Source: an uncultured Eggerthellaceae bacterium
Lineage (GTDB): Bacteria > Actinomycetota > Coriobacteriia > Coriobacteriales > Eggerthellaceae
Direction of reading: 5' to 3'
Assembly (NCBI GenBank): GCA_947632575.1
Contig: CANRPV010000006.1
Span: 1 to 22,047, forward strand
DNA length: 22,047 bases
Program-made: the position numbers and the translations under genes
In this document: piece by piece, positions 5,863-14,928 of the stretch
Numbering within the stretch: the stretch's first letter is position 1
Layout of the letters: the number at the start of each line of letters is the position of its first letter
Notes under the pieces: generated by a model
Database searches by the model: none
What the model saw: the letters and a program-made list of their open reading frames with translations, nothing else
Told to the model about the DNA's origin: nothing

Positions 5863-8800
5863 ATGCTGATAGACAGTTTGACAAATTGTTTTGAGCGCTC
5901 GAGTGCTCTCGGGAATTTCTGGGAAAAGCTTGATCGGGGAGAGGACGCCACGTTGGGGGTGGCTTCTTCGGCACGTCCCGTTTTGGTGGCCTCTTCATTT
6001 GTGCATCGGCCTCAAACCACTTTGGTGTTGGTGGCCGGTGAGGACTTCGCTCTAAACTTTGCGCGCAATCTCGCGGCCTATCTTGGTGATGAGCGAGTAT
6101 TGCGTTTTCCCGCTCGTGAGGATAGCCCGTTTAAGCCCACAAAGCCAAACGCTCGTCAGGTGGCTCGGCGCATGGAGGCAGCCTATGCGCTGCAATCTGG
6201 GCGTCAATGCATCGTGGTCTCAAGCGCCCAAGCTCTTCTTCGCAAGCTTGCCCCTCCTGAAGCCGGGCGTGCGGTGCCCCTTTCCCTGTCTTTGGGTCTC
6301 GAGCTCGAGGATCAGGGCATTGACGGGGTCAGCGATCTGGGGGATCTCATCCACCGATTCGAGGAATATGGCTATGCCAACACCGGTGAGCTGGACGGTC
6401 CTGGCAGCTTTGCCGTGCGCGGGGGAACTATCGACATCTTCCCGGGAAATATGGACTATCCTGTCCGACTCGACTTCTTCGGCGATGAGCTGGAGGAAAT
6501 ACGCCGGATCGTGCCTTCGACCGGGCAAACTATCGCGAGCCTCTCATCGGTGAATATCTATGCGGTGGTGGAGTATGGCTGTAAAGAGGCGGATCGTCTT
6601 CGGGCGAAGAATCTTTTGGAGAAGCGGGCTTTGACCCATAAAAACCTCGAAGAGCTCCTCCAAAAGTTAGAGGGCGGTCTGCGTTTCGATGGGGCGGATA
6701 TCCTCATGCCCTACCTCTACGACAAAACGGTCACCTTAGGTGATTACGCTGACAACTCGTGCCTGAGCGTTTTGATAGAGCCGCGATCGCTTTTTGACGA
6801 CGCTCAGAGGGGTCTTGAGGATCTCGCTCAGAAAGCCAAAGGGAGTTCGTTTAGCTTGTCGGGTTTGTACGCGGAGGCCTCTGAGCTTAATTTTGGCGCT
6901 GGGCAACGTGCCACCTACGTCTCCATTATGAGAGTAGGAGGAAGCATCGACGAAGAGCTTCCGATCAAGCGCGTCGACGTTGCCGGCAATCCCGACAAGC
7001 TTTTCGGCAGACTTCGCAGTCTTGCCGAAGCGGATTTCCGGATTGCGTTCAGTCTGCCTCAATATCGGGCGCGTCAAGACATGAAACTGTCGTTAGTGGA
7101 TCACGGTATAGCCATCGAAGAGGCCTTAGACGTACTTGATGAGCCAAACCCGGCCGATAAGCTGGGGACGACCCCTGTGCCAGAAGAGCGGCTTTCTTCG
7201 TTCAGAAGGCTCAAGTCCGGTATCGTGACCATCGTCGATGTGGATATTCCGATGGGCATGATCATACCGAAGGCGCGTCTTGCCCTGGTATCGCTATCCG
7301 ATACTCAGGGCGCTCAAACGGCTGCCCGCCATCGGCGCAAAATAGACATCACCGAGATCACGTTTCCCTTCAAACCGGGTGATTATGTGGTGCATGCTGC
7401 CCATGGAGTCGCCTTTTTCAAGGAGCTGGTGCGACGCGAGATCGATGAGACCACTCGCGACTATCTGCTACTCGAATACGCAGCGGGGGACAAGCTCTAT
7501 GTCCCCGTCGAGCAGCTCGACCGGGTGACCCGCTATGTGGGTCCCGAAGGATCGGCGCCGAGGCTCACGCGTCTCAATACCTCGGATTGGTCTCGGGCTT
7601 TGGCGAAAGTGCGCAAGGCTACTAAGAAGATGGCCTTCGATCTTATCGATGTCTATGCTCGACGATCGGTCGCTCAGGGATTCCGCTTTAGCCCTGATAC
7701 TCCTTGGCAGCGCGAGATGGAGGAAGCTTTTCCTTATCAGGAAACCCCAGATCAGCTGGCTGCGATTGCGGATGTCAAGGCTGACATGCAATCTCCGCGG
7801 CCAATGGATAGGCTAATTTGCGGCGATGTGGGCTTTGGTAAAACAGAGGTGGCTTTGCGGGCGGCCTTTAAGGCTACGCAGGATTCCAAGCAGGTCATGG
7901 TGCTTTGTCCCACGACCATCTTGGCTCAGCAGCATTATCGAAGCTTTCTGGAGCGCTTTAGCCCCTTTGGCGTCAAGGTGGAGGTGCTCTCTCGTTTTCG
8001 TACCGCCCAACAACAAAAAGAGGCGCTGAAGGGATTTGCCAGCGGAGAGGTTGATGTGCTCATCGGCACCCATCGTTTGCTCTCCCGAGATGTGAATCCG
8101 CATGATCTCGGACTCGTGGTTATCGATGAAGAGCAGCGTTTCGGTGTGGGCCATAAGGAGCAACTGAAGAATCTCCGGGAGTCCATCGATGTGCTCACGC
8201 TATCGGCCACGCCGATTCCCCGTACGATGCAGATGGCTCTTTCGGGCGTAAGGGATATGTCGCTCATCCTGACGCCTCCCGATGATCGTTTCCCGGTCAA
8301 AGTGACGGTAGGGGAATGGGATCCGGACCTCATTACCGGTGCCATCCGCCGAGAGTTGGAACGGAAAGGTCAGGTCTACTATGTGAGCAATCGGGTTCGC
8401 TCGATAGAGGATGCGGTGGAGCGAGTGCGCAATGCTGCTGGTGAAGCTCGTATCGGTGTGGCACATGGCCAGATGAGCCGAAGTGAGCTCGAAACGGTCA
8501 TGGAGGATTTCACCGCAGGGCTTATCGATGTGTTGGTGGCGACCACCATCATAGAAAGCGGTATCGATAATCCCCATACCAACACGCTTATCATAGAAGA
8601 TTCCCAGCGTTTGGGATTAGCCCAAATGTATCAGCTCAAAGGACGGGTAGGGCGCTCGTCAACTCAGGCCTATGCCTACTTCCTTTTCCCTGACAACATC
8701 TCATTGACCGAGGAGGCGCTTGCTCGTTTGACGGCAATTGACGAGCACCAGGAACTCGGCAGCGGCATGCGGATCGCTATGCGAGATCTGGAGATCCGCG

Positions 8801-9396
8801 GCGCAGGTTCTCTTTTGGGGGCGGAGCAGCATGGCAATATGTCGGCGGTGGGATTTGACCTATTTGCCCAGATGCTCGCTCAAGCAGTCAACGCGACGCG
8901 GGAAGGGGACTTGAAGCTCGCGGATAGCTTGCCTCCCGCCCTCTCCGACATAACCGTGAATCTGCCCGGGCATGCTTACTTCCCGGATGAATATCTCCCC
9001 GATGTGGATGAACGGGTGCTTTGGTATCGTCGCATAGCGTCGGCTGCCACGATAGAGGACGTGGATCGTCTTCAATCTGAGCTTTACGCCCTACATCCCG
9101 CCGTGCCGGATGCGGCGAGCAATCTCATGTTTAAGGCCCGCTTAAAGGCTTTTGCCTTCGAGAACGGAGTCAAGACCATATCGCTTATTGGCGGGCGTCT
9201 TGTGGTGGAGCCTATAACGCTCTCGTCAAGTCAGTTAACATCTCTCAGGCGACGAGGCGGTCGCTATCTGGCGGACAAGAAGAAACTCAGCCTGCCTGTG
9301 CGAGCGTTGGGAGCCGAAGAGGACAAAAGCGTCCTTCAAGCGGTGAGTGAGTTATTGGGGCGTCTCAAAGGGGAGACGAATACGCAGCAATCCTAG
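5863..9396 (+). CDS. mfd: Transcription-repair coupling factor Mfd
   Basis: DNA translocase that removes RNA polymerase stalled at lesions and recruits UvrA. It has 1177 residues, full length for the family. The N-terminal UvrB-like part includes 'GSFAVRGGTIDIFP'. The CarD-like RNA-polymerase-interacting domain starts near Asp507 (GDYVVHAAHGVA). Walker A is GDVGFGKT (654-661) and Walker B is DEEQ (755-758). 'TLSATPIPRTMQMAL' and 'QLKGRVGRSSTQAYAYF' are helicase motifs III and VI with the RecG-type TRG region after them, and the C-terminal D7 autoinhibitory domain is present. The start is ATG 5863; GGAG at 5846-5849 is rather far, so initiation may be modest. It shares CTAG at its stop with the convergent thioesterase gene. 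Confidence 0.97.
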   Translation: MLIDSLTNCFERSSALGNFWEKLDRGEDATLGVASSARPVLVASSFVHRPQTTLVLVAGEDFALNFARNLAAYLGDERVLRFPAREDSPFKPTKPNARQVARRMEAAYALQSGRQCIVVSSAQALLRKLAPPEAGRAVPLSLSLGLELEDQGIDGVSDLGDLIHRFEEYGYANTGELDGPGSFAVRGGTIDIFPGNMDYPVRLDFFGDELEEIRRIVPSTGQTIASLSSVNIYAVVEYGCKEADRLRAKNLLEKRALTHKNLEELLQKLEGGLRFDGADILMPYLYDKTVTLGDYADNSCLSVLIEPRSLFDDAQRGLEDLAQKAKGSSFSLSGLYAEASELNFGAGQRATYVSIMRVGGSIDEELPIKRVDVAGNPDKLFGRLRSLAEADFRIAFSLPQYRARQDMKLSLVDHGIAIEEALDVLDEPNPADKLGTTPVPEERLSSFRRLKSGIVTIVDVDIPMGMIIPKARLALVSLSDTQGAQTAARHRRKIDITEITFPFKPGDYVVHAAHGVAFFKELVRREIDETTRDYLLLEYAAGDKLYVPVEQLDRVTRYVGPEGSAPRLTRLNTSDWSRALAKVRKATKKMAFDLIDVYARRSVAQGFRFSPDTPWQREMEEAFPYQETPDQLAAIADVKADMQSPRPMDRLICGDVGFGKTEVALRAAFKATQDSKQVMVLCPTTILAQQHYRSFLERFSPFGVKVEVLSRFRTAQQQKEALKGFASGEVDVLIGTHRLLSRDVNPHDLGLVVIDEEQRFGVGHKEQLKNLRESIDVLTLSATPIPRTMQMALSGVRDMSLILTPPDDRFPVKVTVGEWDPDLITGAIRRELERKGQVYYVSNRVRSIEDAVERVRNAAGEARIGVAHGQMSRSELETVMEDFTAGLIDVLVATTIIESGIDNPHTNTLIIEDSQRLGLAQMYQLKGRVGRSSTQAYAYFLFPDNISLTEEALARLTAIDEHQELGSGMRIAMRDLEIRGAGSLLGAEQHGNMSAVGFDLFAQMLAQAVNATREGDLKLADSLPPALSDITVNLPGHAYFPDEYLPDVDERVLWYRRIASAATIEDVDRLQSELYALHPAVPDAASNLMFKARLKAFAFENGVKTISLIGGRLVVEPITLSSSQLTSLRRRGGRYLADKKKLSLPVRALGAEEDKSVLQAVSELLGRLKGETNTQQS

Positions 9397-9812
9397 CTGC
9401 CAACACGTTTGCAGGTCGCGAGCATGCGTGCGATCGCACGTCCGGTGTCATCGGTCACGTCCACGGTAAAAAAGCCCAATGAACGTCCGGGATGATCCGC
9501 CTTTGCCTCGGCGATGAGCTTCGTTCCCCGGGATGAGGAGAGAAATTCGATGGTGCAGCTTACCGAAACGGTGGCCTCCTGATTTACGTTACAGGCGATG
9601 GCCAGGGCAAAATCCGCTAGCGTGTAGATGGCACCACCCATCACCGCATCCATGGAGTTCAGATGTGTATCTTTAAGCTCCATCTCGCAGATTGCATGGC
9701 CGAAACCAGCCTCAAGGACTGTGCAACCAGCAGCATTAGTAGCCCAGCGATCCTTTCCAAACTGGGCTTGGACCTGCTCGAGTGTAGGATCTTGGGGAAG
9801 AAGACTTGCCAT
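9393..9812 (-). CDS. PaaI-like hotdog-fold thioesterase
   Basis: A 139-residue acyl-CoA thioesterase-like protein of the 4HBT/PaaI group. The diagnostic block is 'HLNSMDAVMGGAIYTLAD' (50-67), where the paired Gly (59-60) and Asp67 match the Gly and Asp used by PaaI. The PaaI His just before the Gly pair is Met58 here, so substrate or rate may differ. The ATG at 9812 is preceded by AAGGGAG about nine bases upstream, which lies next to the stop of the upstream membrane protein gene, only 14 bp away. The two are therefore likely co-transcribed. The substrate is unknown; aryl-CoA thioesters are typical for the family. Confidence 0.85.
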   Translation of the reverse strand: MASLLPQDPTLEQVQAQFGKDRWATNAAGCTVLEAGFGHAICEMELKDTHLNSMDAVMGGAIYTLADFALAIACNVNQEATVSVSCTIEFLSSSRGTKLIAEAKADHPGRSLGFFTVDVTDDTGRAIARMLATCKRVGS

Positions 9813-9826
9813 GGTGGTTTACTCCC

Positions 9827-10819
9827 TTATTTATGTTCAAGGTTCGCTTGAGCGCAATAAAGCTCAAGATACTGGCCATTGGTAAGAGTTATCGTTTGCA
9901 GACTGCCTGGGATAACATAGGCGACGTCAATGATAGAATCATCATCGAATTCCAGGTCTTTCATCACGTAAGCGGCGCCATTTCCACTGTCGTTGAACTC
10001 CGATGAGGCATAGGTGATGCGGTAGGTGCCAGCTGGAATGTCAATGCCTACCCGATAGCAGCCACTGAGGTAAGGTGGATTGCCTGCGAAAGAACTTGGG
10101 CTTGCAGGTTTGAGAGTCGCCCCTGAAACACCTGGATCCCATATAAGAAGATCTCCCGCTTCGAGTCGAACATAGTAGTTACCCACATAGACCACAGAGA
10201 AGTCATACTCATAGCGACCGTTGTCTTCCTGGTCATAGATCCAGAAAGTGCTTTGAGTATTTTGATCTCCCGATAGGTAGTAAAGTCCAGGCGTAAGGCT
10301 GCCGCCTCCTACCGTGTAGATACCCGCTCCGCCTGAGTTGTCGTGAGGGGTGACCTGGTTCAATCCAAATGAGCTCTCAAGCTGTTCGAGGGTGTATTCG
10401 CCGGATGTGATGCTGCCTTGGTTGTTCAGCGACTCCAACAGATCGTCAAGATCCATATCATCATCAGCGGAGTTATTGACATTCGGATAGTCATTCGATG
10501 AATGGACAGCGCCAATCTCGGAGTAGGCGTTAAAGAGGGCGTTTGAGACGGTGCAGGCCACGCATGCTCCCATGCTGAGTACGGCTACGATGCAAACACC
10601 GAGTAGCACCCAAGGCCAAATCCTTCGCTTGGGAGGATTTGTAGCGTTGTAAGCGTTTTGGGCAGGGGATTGATGAGCCGTCTGATCGGGGGAACCGGAT
10701 GCGTTTGGGGCCGCTTGAGCATGGGTGGGTTCTGAATATCCTTGCTGATAGGTTTGTTGATAAGCCTGTTGATAGGGATTTTGGCCCGTTTGAGGGTTTT
10801 GGTTGTTAGGTTCGGCCAT
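9827..10819 (-). CDS. Membrane-anchored protein with two tandem extracytoplasmic modules
   Basis: I cannot name this 330-residue protein. Its N-terminal 60 residues are Gln/Asn/Pro/Tyr-rich ('NPYQQAYQQTYQQGY'), then come KRR and one hydrophobic segment (67-91), so it is probably anchored with its C-terminus outside. After an acidic linker (118-130) there are two similar units: 'GIYTVGGGSLTPGLYYL' ending 'VRLEAGDLLIW' (166-227), and 'GCYRVGIDIPAGTYRI' ending 'ITLTNGQYLELY' (253-321). This Y-x-VG-x-DIPAGTY...L-x-x-G-x-Y-L pattern is a recurring beta-rich module in surface proteins of Gram-positive bacteria. ATG 10819 is chosen over ATG 10822 because AAAGGA sits six bases upstream. A TTG at 10834 is unlikely. 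Co-transcription with the downstream thioesterase is likely. Confidence 0.8.
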   Translation of the reverse strand: MAEPNNQNPQTGQNPYQQAYQQTYQQGYSEPTHAQAAPNASGSPDQTAHQSPAQNAYNATNPPKRRIWPWVLLGVCIVAVLSMGACVACTVSNALFNAYSEIGAVHSSNDYPNVNNSADDDMDLDDLLESLNNQGSITSGEYTLEQLESSFGLNQVTPHDNSGGAGIYTVGGGSLTPGLYYLSGDQNTQSTFWIYDQEDNGRYEYDFSVVYVGNYYVRLEAGDLLIWDPGVSGATLKPASPSSFAGNPPYLSGCYRVGIDIPAGTYRITYASSEFNDSGNGAAYVMKDLEFDDDSIIDVAYVIPGSLQTITLTNGQYLELYCAQANLEHK

Positions 10820-10890
10820 CATGATTCCTTTCAAAAGCTCAGCTTAGATGCTTTGCGTCTCAATATCTGCCACCCACAACTACGTTTCTT

Positions 10891-10912
10891 ATCACAGTCC
10901 GATCACAGTCCG
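10891..10912. repeat. Perfect tandem 11-bp duplication at the gltX stop
   Basis: The 11-bp unit ATCACAGTCCG occurs twice head-to-tail (10891-10901 and 10902-10912). On the minus strand the unit carries the end of gltX: the last two codons and TGA, then a second copy after the stop. It looks like a replication-slippage duplication with no effect on the protein. Confidence 0.85.
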
Positions 10913-12609
10913 CTGACCGGTTCGAAAACACGTTGTTGAACCTGATCGATACGTGCCACCACGTCGTCACGATCCATGAGTTCTATGGATTCAAAGAGCG
11001 GAGGCGATACCTTGTTACCGCAGATGGCTACTCGCAAAGGCTGGAATAGCATCTTGGCCTTCAGCTCCAGAGGCTCGCAAAGATCACGGCAAGCCTGCTG
11101 CAAGGCATCGCATTCCCAAGGATAAGCTCGGTCGGCGAGAATATCACGGCATGCACTGAGCGCAACATCCGCTCTTGAGCCCTCCTTACGCAAAACCTTC
11201 TCTACACTCTCCTGATCCAAAAGCACCTTGGGACCCCAGAAAAGATAGGCCAACTTATCAGGTAGTTCATTGAAACGATTGAGACGCTCAATGATGAGTG
11301 GATAGACCTTGAGGAAAAAGTCCTTCGATTGGTTGAGTTCTTGGAGAAGCTTTTCAATGTGATCCTCAGATAAGCCCGCCTCATGAACTGCTCGCTCAAA
11401 GGTCTCGTCCTCATCCGCATCTTCGGAGGTGTCTCGAGGGCTGTTGTTTGCTTGCTGGGCAGAGGTGAAACTGACGTCCGGCTCGAGGGATTCGCCTTTC
11501 AGCTTTGCCAAAGCAAGCCAAGGCTTAGCCTCCTCAAACCAGCTTTCCGGATCGAGCGCGCGTATATAACTTCCGTTCATCCAATCGAGTTTGACCTCAT
11601 CAAATACCGCATCTTTGCGGTTTATGCGCTCGAGGCTAAAGGAGGAACAGAGCTCTTCACGAGAGATGATGGTGGTCTCACCATCTAAAGACCAACCAAG
11701 AAGCGCTAAGTAATTCACCAAGGCATCAGCCAAATAGCCACAGTCACGATACTGCTCTACGCTCGTGGCGCCATGGCGCTTGGATAGTTTTTTGCCGTCC
11801 GGTCCTAAGATCATAGGGAGGTGGGCAAACACCGGAATGGGAGCTTCTAGCGCCTCGTAGATAAGAATTTGTCGCGGAGTATTGGAGAGGTGGTCGTCGC
11901 CGCGGATGATATGGGTCATCTCCATCGCCACGTCATCGCAAACCACCGCAAAGTTGTAGGTGGGTGTCCCGTCGCTGCGCACCACGATCATGTCATCCAT
12001 GACATCGGCCGGAAAGCTCATAGGGCCATAAACCGCATCAACAAATTCGATAGGACCATGATCCTCTGGCACTTTGAGACGCCATACGTGGCTTTCACCG
12101 GCGTCTATGCGAGCTTGAGCCTCTTTCGGATCAAGCTCGCGACAAGTACGGTCGTAGCCGGCGTAGCCCCCTTCTTCTTGCTCGGCTCGCTGACGTTTAG
12201 CATCAAGCTCCTCTTTGGTGCAAAAACAAGGATAGACGGCGCCTTTTTCTTTAAGGGTTTCCAGCGCCTTTTGGTAATGAGCGGTCCTAGCCGTTTGGAA
12301 ATAGGGGCCGAAATCGCCTCCGACCTCAGGACCCTCATCCCAATCAAGACCAAGCCAGCGCATAGCCCTAAGGATTATCCCGACGTTTTCCTCGGTCGAG
12401 CGTTCGGGATCGGTATCTTCTATGCGAAGAACGAAACTTCCCCCCGTTGCTTTAGCAAAGGCCCAGTTGTAGATCGCCGTACGGGCGCTTCCCACGTGGA
12501 GACGCCCGGTGGGAGAGGGAGCGAAACGAACGCGTACGGGACGATTTGCTTGGGTAGATGACGTTTGACCTTGTGTTTGGGAATTACTTTGTGATTCGTT
12601 TAATGCCAT
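10903..12609 (-). CDS. gltX: Glutamate--tRNA ligase
   Basis: Charges tRNA-Glu with glutamate. Class I synthetase, 568 residues from the ATG at 12609. The HIGH-type motif is HVGS (38-41) in 'PSPTGRLHVGSART'. The KMSKS-type motif is KLSKR (274-278). CFC (128-130) with Y-x-x-x-C at Cys156 resembles the zinc site of bacterial GluRS. A Ser/Asp/Glu-rich stretch near 381-404 looks like a local insertion before the anticodon-binding part. The first ~20 residues are Gln/Ser-rich and precede the catalytic core, so the true start could be this ATG or the TTG at 12618. The ATG leaves a 5-nt gap after the upstream DUF1461 stop, suggesting coupled translation. Whether it also charges tRNA-Gln cannot be told from here. 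Confidence 0.95.
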   Translation of the reverse strand: MALNESQSNSQTQGQTSSTQANRPVRVRFAPSPTGRLHVGSARTAIYNWAFAKATGGSFVLRIEDTDPERSTEENVGIILRAMRWLGLDWDEGPEVGGDFGPYFQTARTAHYQKALETLKEKGAVYPCFCTKEELDAKRQRAEQEEGGYAGYDRTCRELDPKEAQARIDAGESHVWRLKVPEDHGPIEFVDAVYGPMSFPADVMDDMIVVRSDGTPTYNFAVVCDDVAMEMTHIIRGDDHLSNTPRQILIYEALEAPIPVFAHLPMILGPDGKKLSKRHGATSVEQYRDCGYLADALVNYLALLGWSLDGETTIISREELCSSFSLERINRKDAVFDEVKLDWMNGSYIRALDPESWFEEAKPWLALAKLKGESLEPDVSFTSAQQANNSPRDTSEDADEDETFERAVHEAGLSEDHIEKLLQELNQSKDFFLKVYPLIIERLNRFNELPDKLAYLFWGPKVLLDQESVEKVLRKEGSRADVALSACRDILADRAYPWECDALQQACRDLCEPLELKAKMLFQPLRVAICGNKVSPPLFESIELMDRDDVVARIDQVQQRVFEPVSGL

Positions 12610-12614
12610 GGAAT

Positions 12615-13412
12615 TCAATCTTTCGTTATCTGATGACGCTTGCTACGCCAATTAAGCAGAATGCCAACCAAAATCGAAAGTATAGACAAAATCATGGTGG
12701 AAATAAGCCACACCATTGCCATCCCCACCCAAAAATCAGTGGGGTAAAGCGTGATGAGAAGGGATCTTCCCGAAAACATCCAATTCCCCTGAGAAAAGAA
12801 CACACCATGGAGTGCGGCAAAGATTCCGTTCCAATCCGCAAGCGCCCACAGACCGAAGAGGAGAAAGAGTATGACTACTCCCGCACCAGCAAAAACAAGC
12901 GTGCGGCCGATAAAAGCCTGTCCGGCTTTGCGGCTGCCGTAGACCATAAGGCCGACAAACAGGACAAGGGCCAGGCCCAATGCGAGAAAAGCGGCATTGG
13001 CAACGGCGTTAACGTCATCAAGATGGCTGATGGCCTCAGGACTGAGCACGTAGCTCTCATCGGTGAGGGCAGCTGCCTCTTTAAGTTGATCAAGCGTTTG
13101 GGCATCTGCAGGAAGGCCTGGGAAATCGTCCTTTTTATAGGTGTTTCGGGCATGGTCATTGATGGTTTTGAGGCATTGATAGAGCTGAACCTCGTCATGA
13201 GGCCAGATGGTGTAATCGCGTGTTGCGAGGGCGGCAGTGGTGAGATCCTCTTCGGAGAAGGGAGGATGGTCGATCCAATTTGAGCCGCTATAGGCTTTAG
13301 AGAGAGCGACAGTGGTCTGGGGCAACGTGCAGACGCAAAACCCGAAACCTATGAGCAGAAACGCCTCGAGAAGGCAGGTGCAGAGGGTGACGATGGGAAG
13401 TTTGGCTCTCAT
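12615..13412 (-). CDS. DUF1461 (TIGR01906) integral membrane protein
   Basis: A 265-residue protein of unknown function that matches the DUF1461 family. One hydrophobic segment lies at 8-30 and three or so at about 137-158, 168-192 and 228-254, with a ~105-residue non-cytoplasmic loop between the first and second. Family-like signatures are 'LSPEAISHLDDV' (123-134) and the 'FAALHGVFF...W.F....LL..LYPTDFW' block (198-228). The ATG at 13412 overlaps the stop of the upstream ATP-grasp gene in an ATGA arrangement, so translation is coupled, and gltX follows 5 nt downstream. No enzymatic role is known to me for this family. Confidence 0.85.
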   Translation of the reverse strand: MRAKLPIVTLCTCLLEAFLLIGFGFCVCTLPQTTVALSKAYSGSNWIDHPPFSEEDLTTAALATRDYTIWPHDEVQLYQCLKTINDHARNTYKKDDFPGLPADAQTLDQLKEAAALTDESYVLSPEAISHLDDVNAVANAAFLALGLALVLFVGLMVYGSRKAGQAFIGRTLVFAGAGVVILFLLFGLWALADWNGIFAALHGVFFSQGNWMFSGRSLLITLYPTDFWVGMAMVWLISTMILSILSILVGILLNWRSKRHQITKD

Positions 13413-14812
13413 GCCTGTGAAAAGTCGTTTGAACCGTTATCTGTCTCGCAATCTACCCAGAAGGTGGCAGCTGTAAACCCACCCGCGGCACCGCAGATGA
13501 TCGCCTGAGGTCCGAGGCGGCTATAAACACCCTGGAAATGCCCGTTGAACAGCCAAAGACCATTCAGATTGTTGTAGGCCACCGGATCGCTTTCCACCGC
13601 TCCGTCGGGCAGGGTGTCAATACCGGTATCGGGGGGAAGCATCAGGCTGCGATAAGGGGTGATGTAGCTCTGTACGATGCAGGGAAATCCTGCGCGGCTA
13701 TCGCGATAGCGCTCGATCACCTCTGACCACTCCACATCGCTTAAGCTACAACCAGCGAAAACCTGATCGGCTCCATAGTGGTCGCTCGGCTTGATGATCC
13801 AGCTATCTTTATGCTCGCGAATCTGGTCCATATTCACCTCGTCGCTGTTCAGAAACGCGGTGAGTGGGATAGTTTGTTCAATGAGGGAGATTTCCTCGGC
13901 ATCGAGAAACGCGGTCGTCTCCGGTCGATAGAGCACCGAAAAGATTTGCTTATCATGGATGATGTGGCCGGCGAAACTGCCGATAAGAGCCACCTTTTCC
14001 GCACGTACGGCATTGATGAGATCCTGTGACTCCGACCAGTGATTGATTACATCGTTGGTGACGCAGCGACGCCATATGGCGTGAATAGGGTTGCCTTCGC
14101 CATCAAGGAGTTGCTCGCCATCGAAGCGTAGGTCGCGCACGTCGACGATCTCACAGGGGATCCCGTGCTTTTCAAAGCATTGCTTATAGAGATAGAACTC
14201 ATCGATTATCGATTGCTCAAGGTAATCGCAGATGGCAACACGCGGCTCGGCCACTTTGTACTGGTAGCTGTCATAGATTCTCATGAATTCCTCAACCCAG
14301 GGATCGAAAAGATCCAGACCGGTGAGCCTATGGTTTTCGCCAAATACCTTGAAGCTTTCAGAATTTGTTATCGAGGCGGTCACTTCGCGATTCTCATTCA
14401 TGCCGCTTGCACCATCCCCGTTGAACTCGCAGAAGTGCAGTCGATAATCCTCTTCGTTTAAAAAGACGTCGATGCGAGCAAAGGGCAAAACGGCGTCATA
14501 GCCTCGAGGAAGCAAAAGCAGTTCGACCAAGCGCTCATCGTAGGAAAACACCTGACGATAATCAGGGTCGTCCCAATAGCGCTGGATCACCTTGCATAAA
14601 ATGCGGTGCATCGTCTGCGCCGTGTATTTCAAAACGTCATAGCTGCGCTGATTGAAAAGTTTAGGCACAAAGGAGGCTTCGATAACCTGGCCATGGAAGA
14701 TGGCCGTGGAGTGCTGGAGATAATCATAGGCGGTGCGTCGAGAGTCGATATCGCCATCGAGGTGGTGGATGATATCAAAATACTCTTGGGTGTATGAAGC
14801 GTTCTCGGCCAT
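13409..14812 (-). CDS. ATP-grasp-like ligase, glutathionylspermidine-synthase/circularly permuted type
   Basis: A 467-residue cytoplasmic protein that looks like a carboxylate-amine ligase. 'FARIDVFL' (111-118) followed by 'HFCEFNGDGASG' (126-137) has the Glu/Asn pattern expected near the metal and phosphate. 'SWIIKPSDHYGADQVFAG' (337-354) supplies the ATP-binding Lys341, 'IVQSYITP' (379-386) is the adenine-side strand, and 'AIICGAAGGFTAATFWV' closes the domain. These features resemble glutathionylspermidine synthase and circularly permuted ATP-grasp proteins, but the substrate is unknown. ATG 14812 is preferred over upstream in-frame codons (to 14980) because AGAGGG lies just before it and homology-like sequence begins there. 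It heads a minus-strand operon with DUF1461 and gltX, and is divergent from metK. Confidence 0.75.
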   Translation of the reverse strand: MAENASYTQEYFDIIHHLDGDIDSRRTAYDYLQHSTAIFHGQVIEASFVPKLFNQRSYDVLKYTAQTMHRILCKVIQRYWDDPDYRQVFSYDERLVELLLLPRGYDAVLPFARIDVFLNEEDYRLHFCEFNGDGASGMNENREVTASITNSESFKVFGENHRLTGLDLFDPWVEEFMRIYDSYQYKVAEPRVAICDYLEQSIIDEFYLYKQCFEKHGIPCEIVDVRDLRFDGEQLLDGEGNPIHAIWRRCVTNDVINHWSESQDLINAVRAEKVALIGSFAGHIIHDKQIFSVLYRPETTAFLDAEEISLIEQTIPLTAFLNSDEVNMDQIREHKDSWIIKPSDHYGADQVFAGCSLSDVEWSEVIERYRDSRAGFPCIVQSYITPYRSLMLPPDTGIDTLPDGAVESDPVAYNNLNGLWLFNGHFQGVYSRLGPQAIICGAAGGFTAATFWVDCETDNGSNDFSQA

Positions 14813-14928
14813 GATACCCTCTCTTCTTCGCTTGCCGGTCGCGGTCTTAGCCATACGATAGGGTGAAGCTAGTGCTAAGCTATCCACTTCGATAATAAAA
14901 CTTTCGTCGGCGCATTCCCAGCCGGCGA

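Noticed and set aside
5784..5951. N-terminal extension of nth
   Set aside because: ATG 5783 has an excellent AAGGAG site and the extension overlaps mfd and its promoter.
11869..13283. Two long plus-strand frames opposite gltX and the DUF1461 gene
   Set aside because: Both oppose strongly supported genes, show no domain and lack clear ribosome-binding sites.
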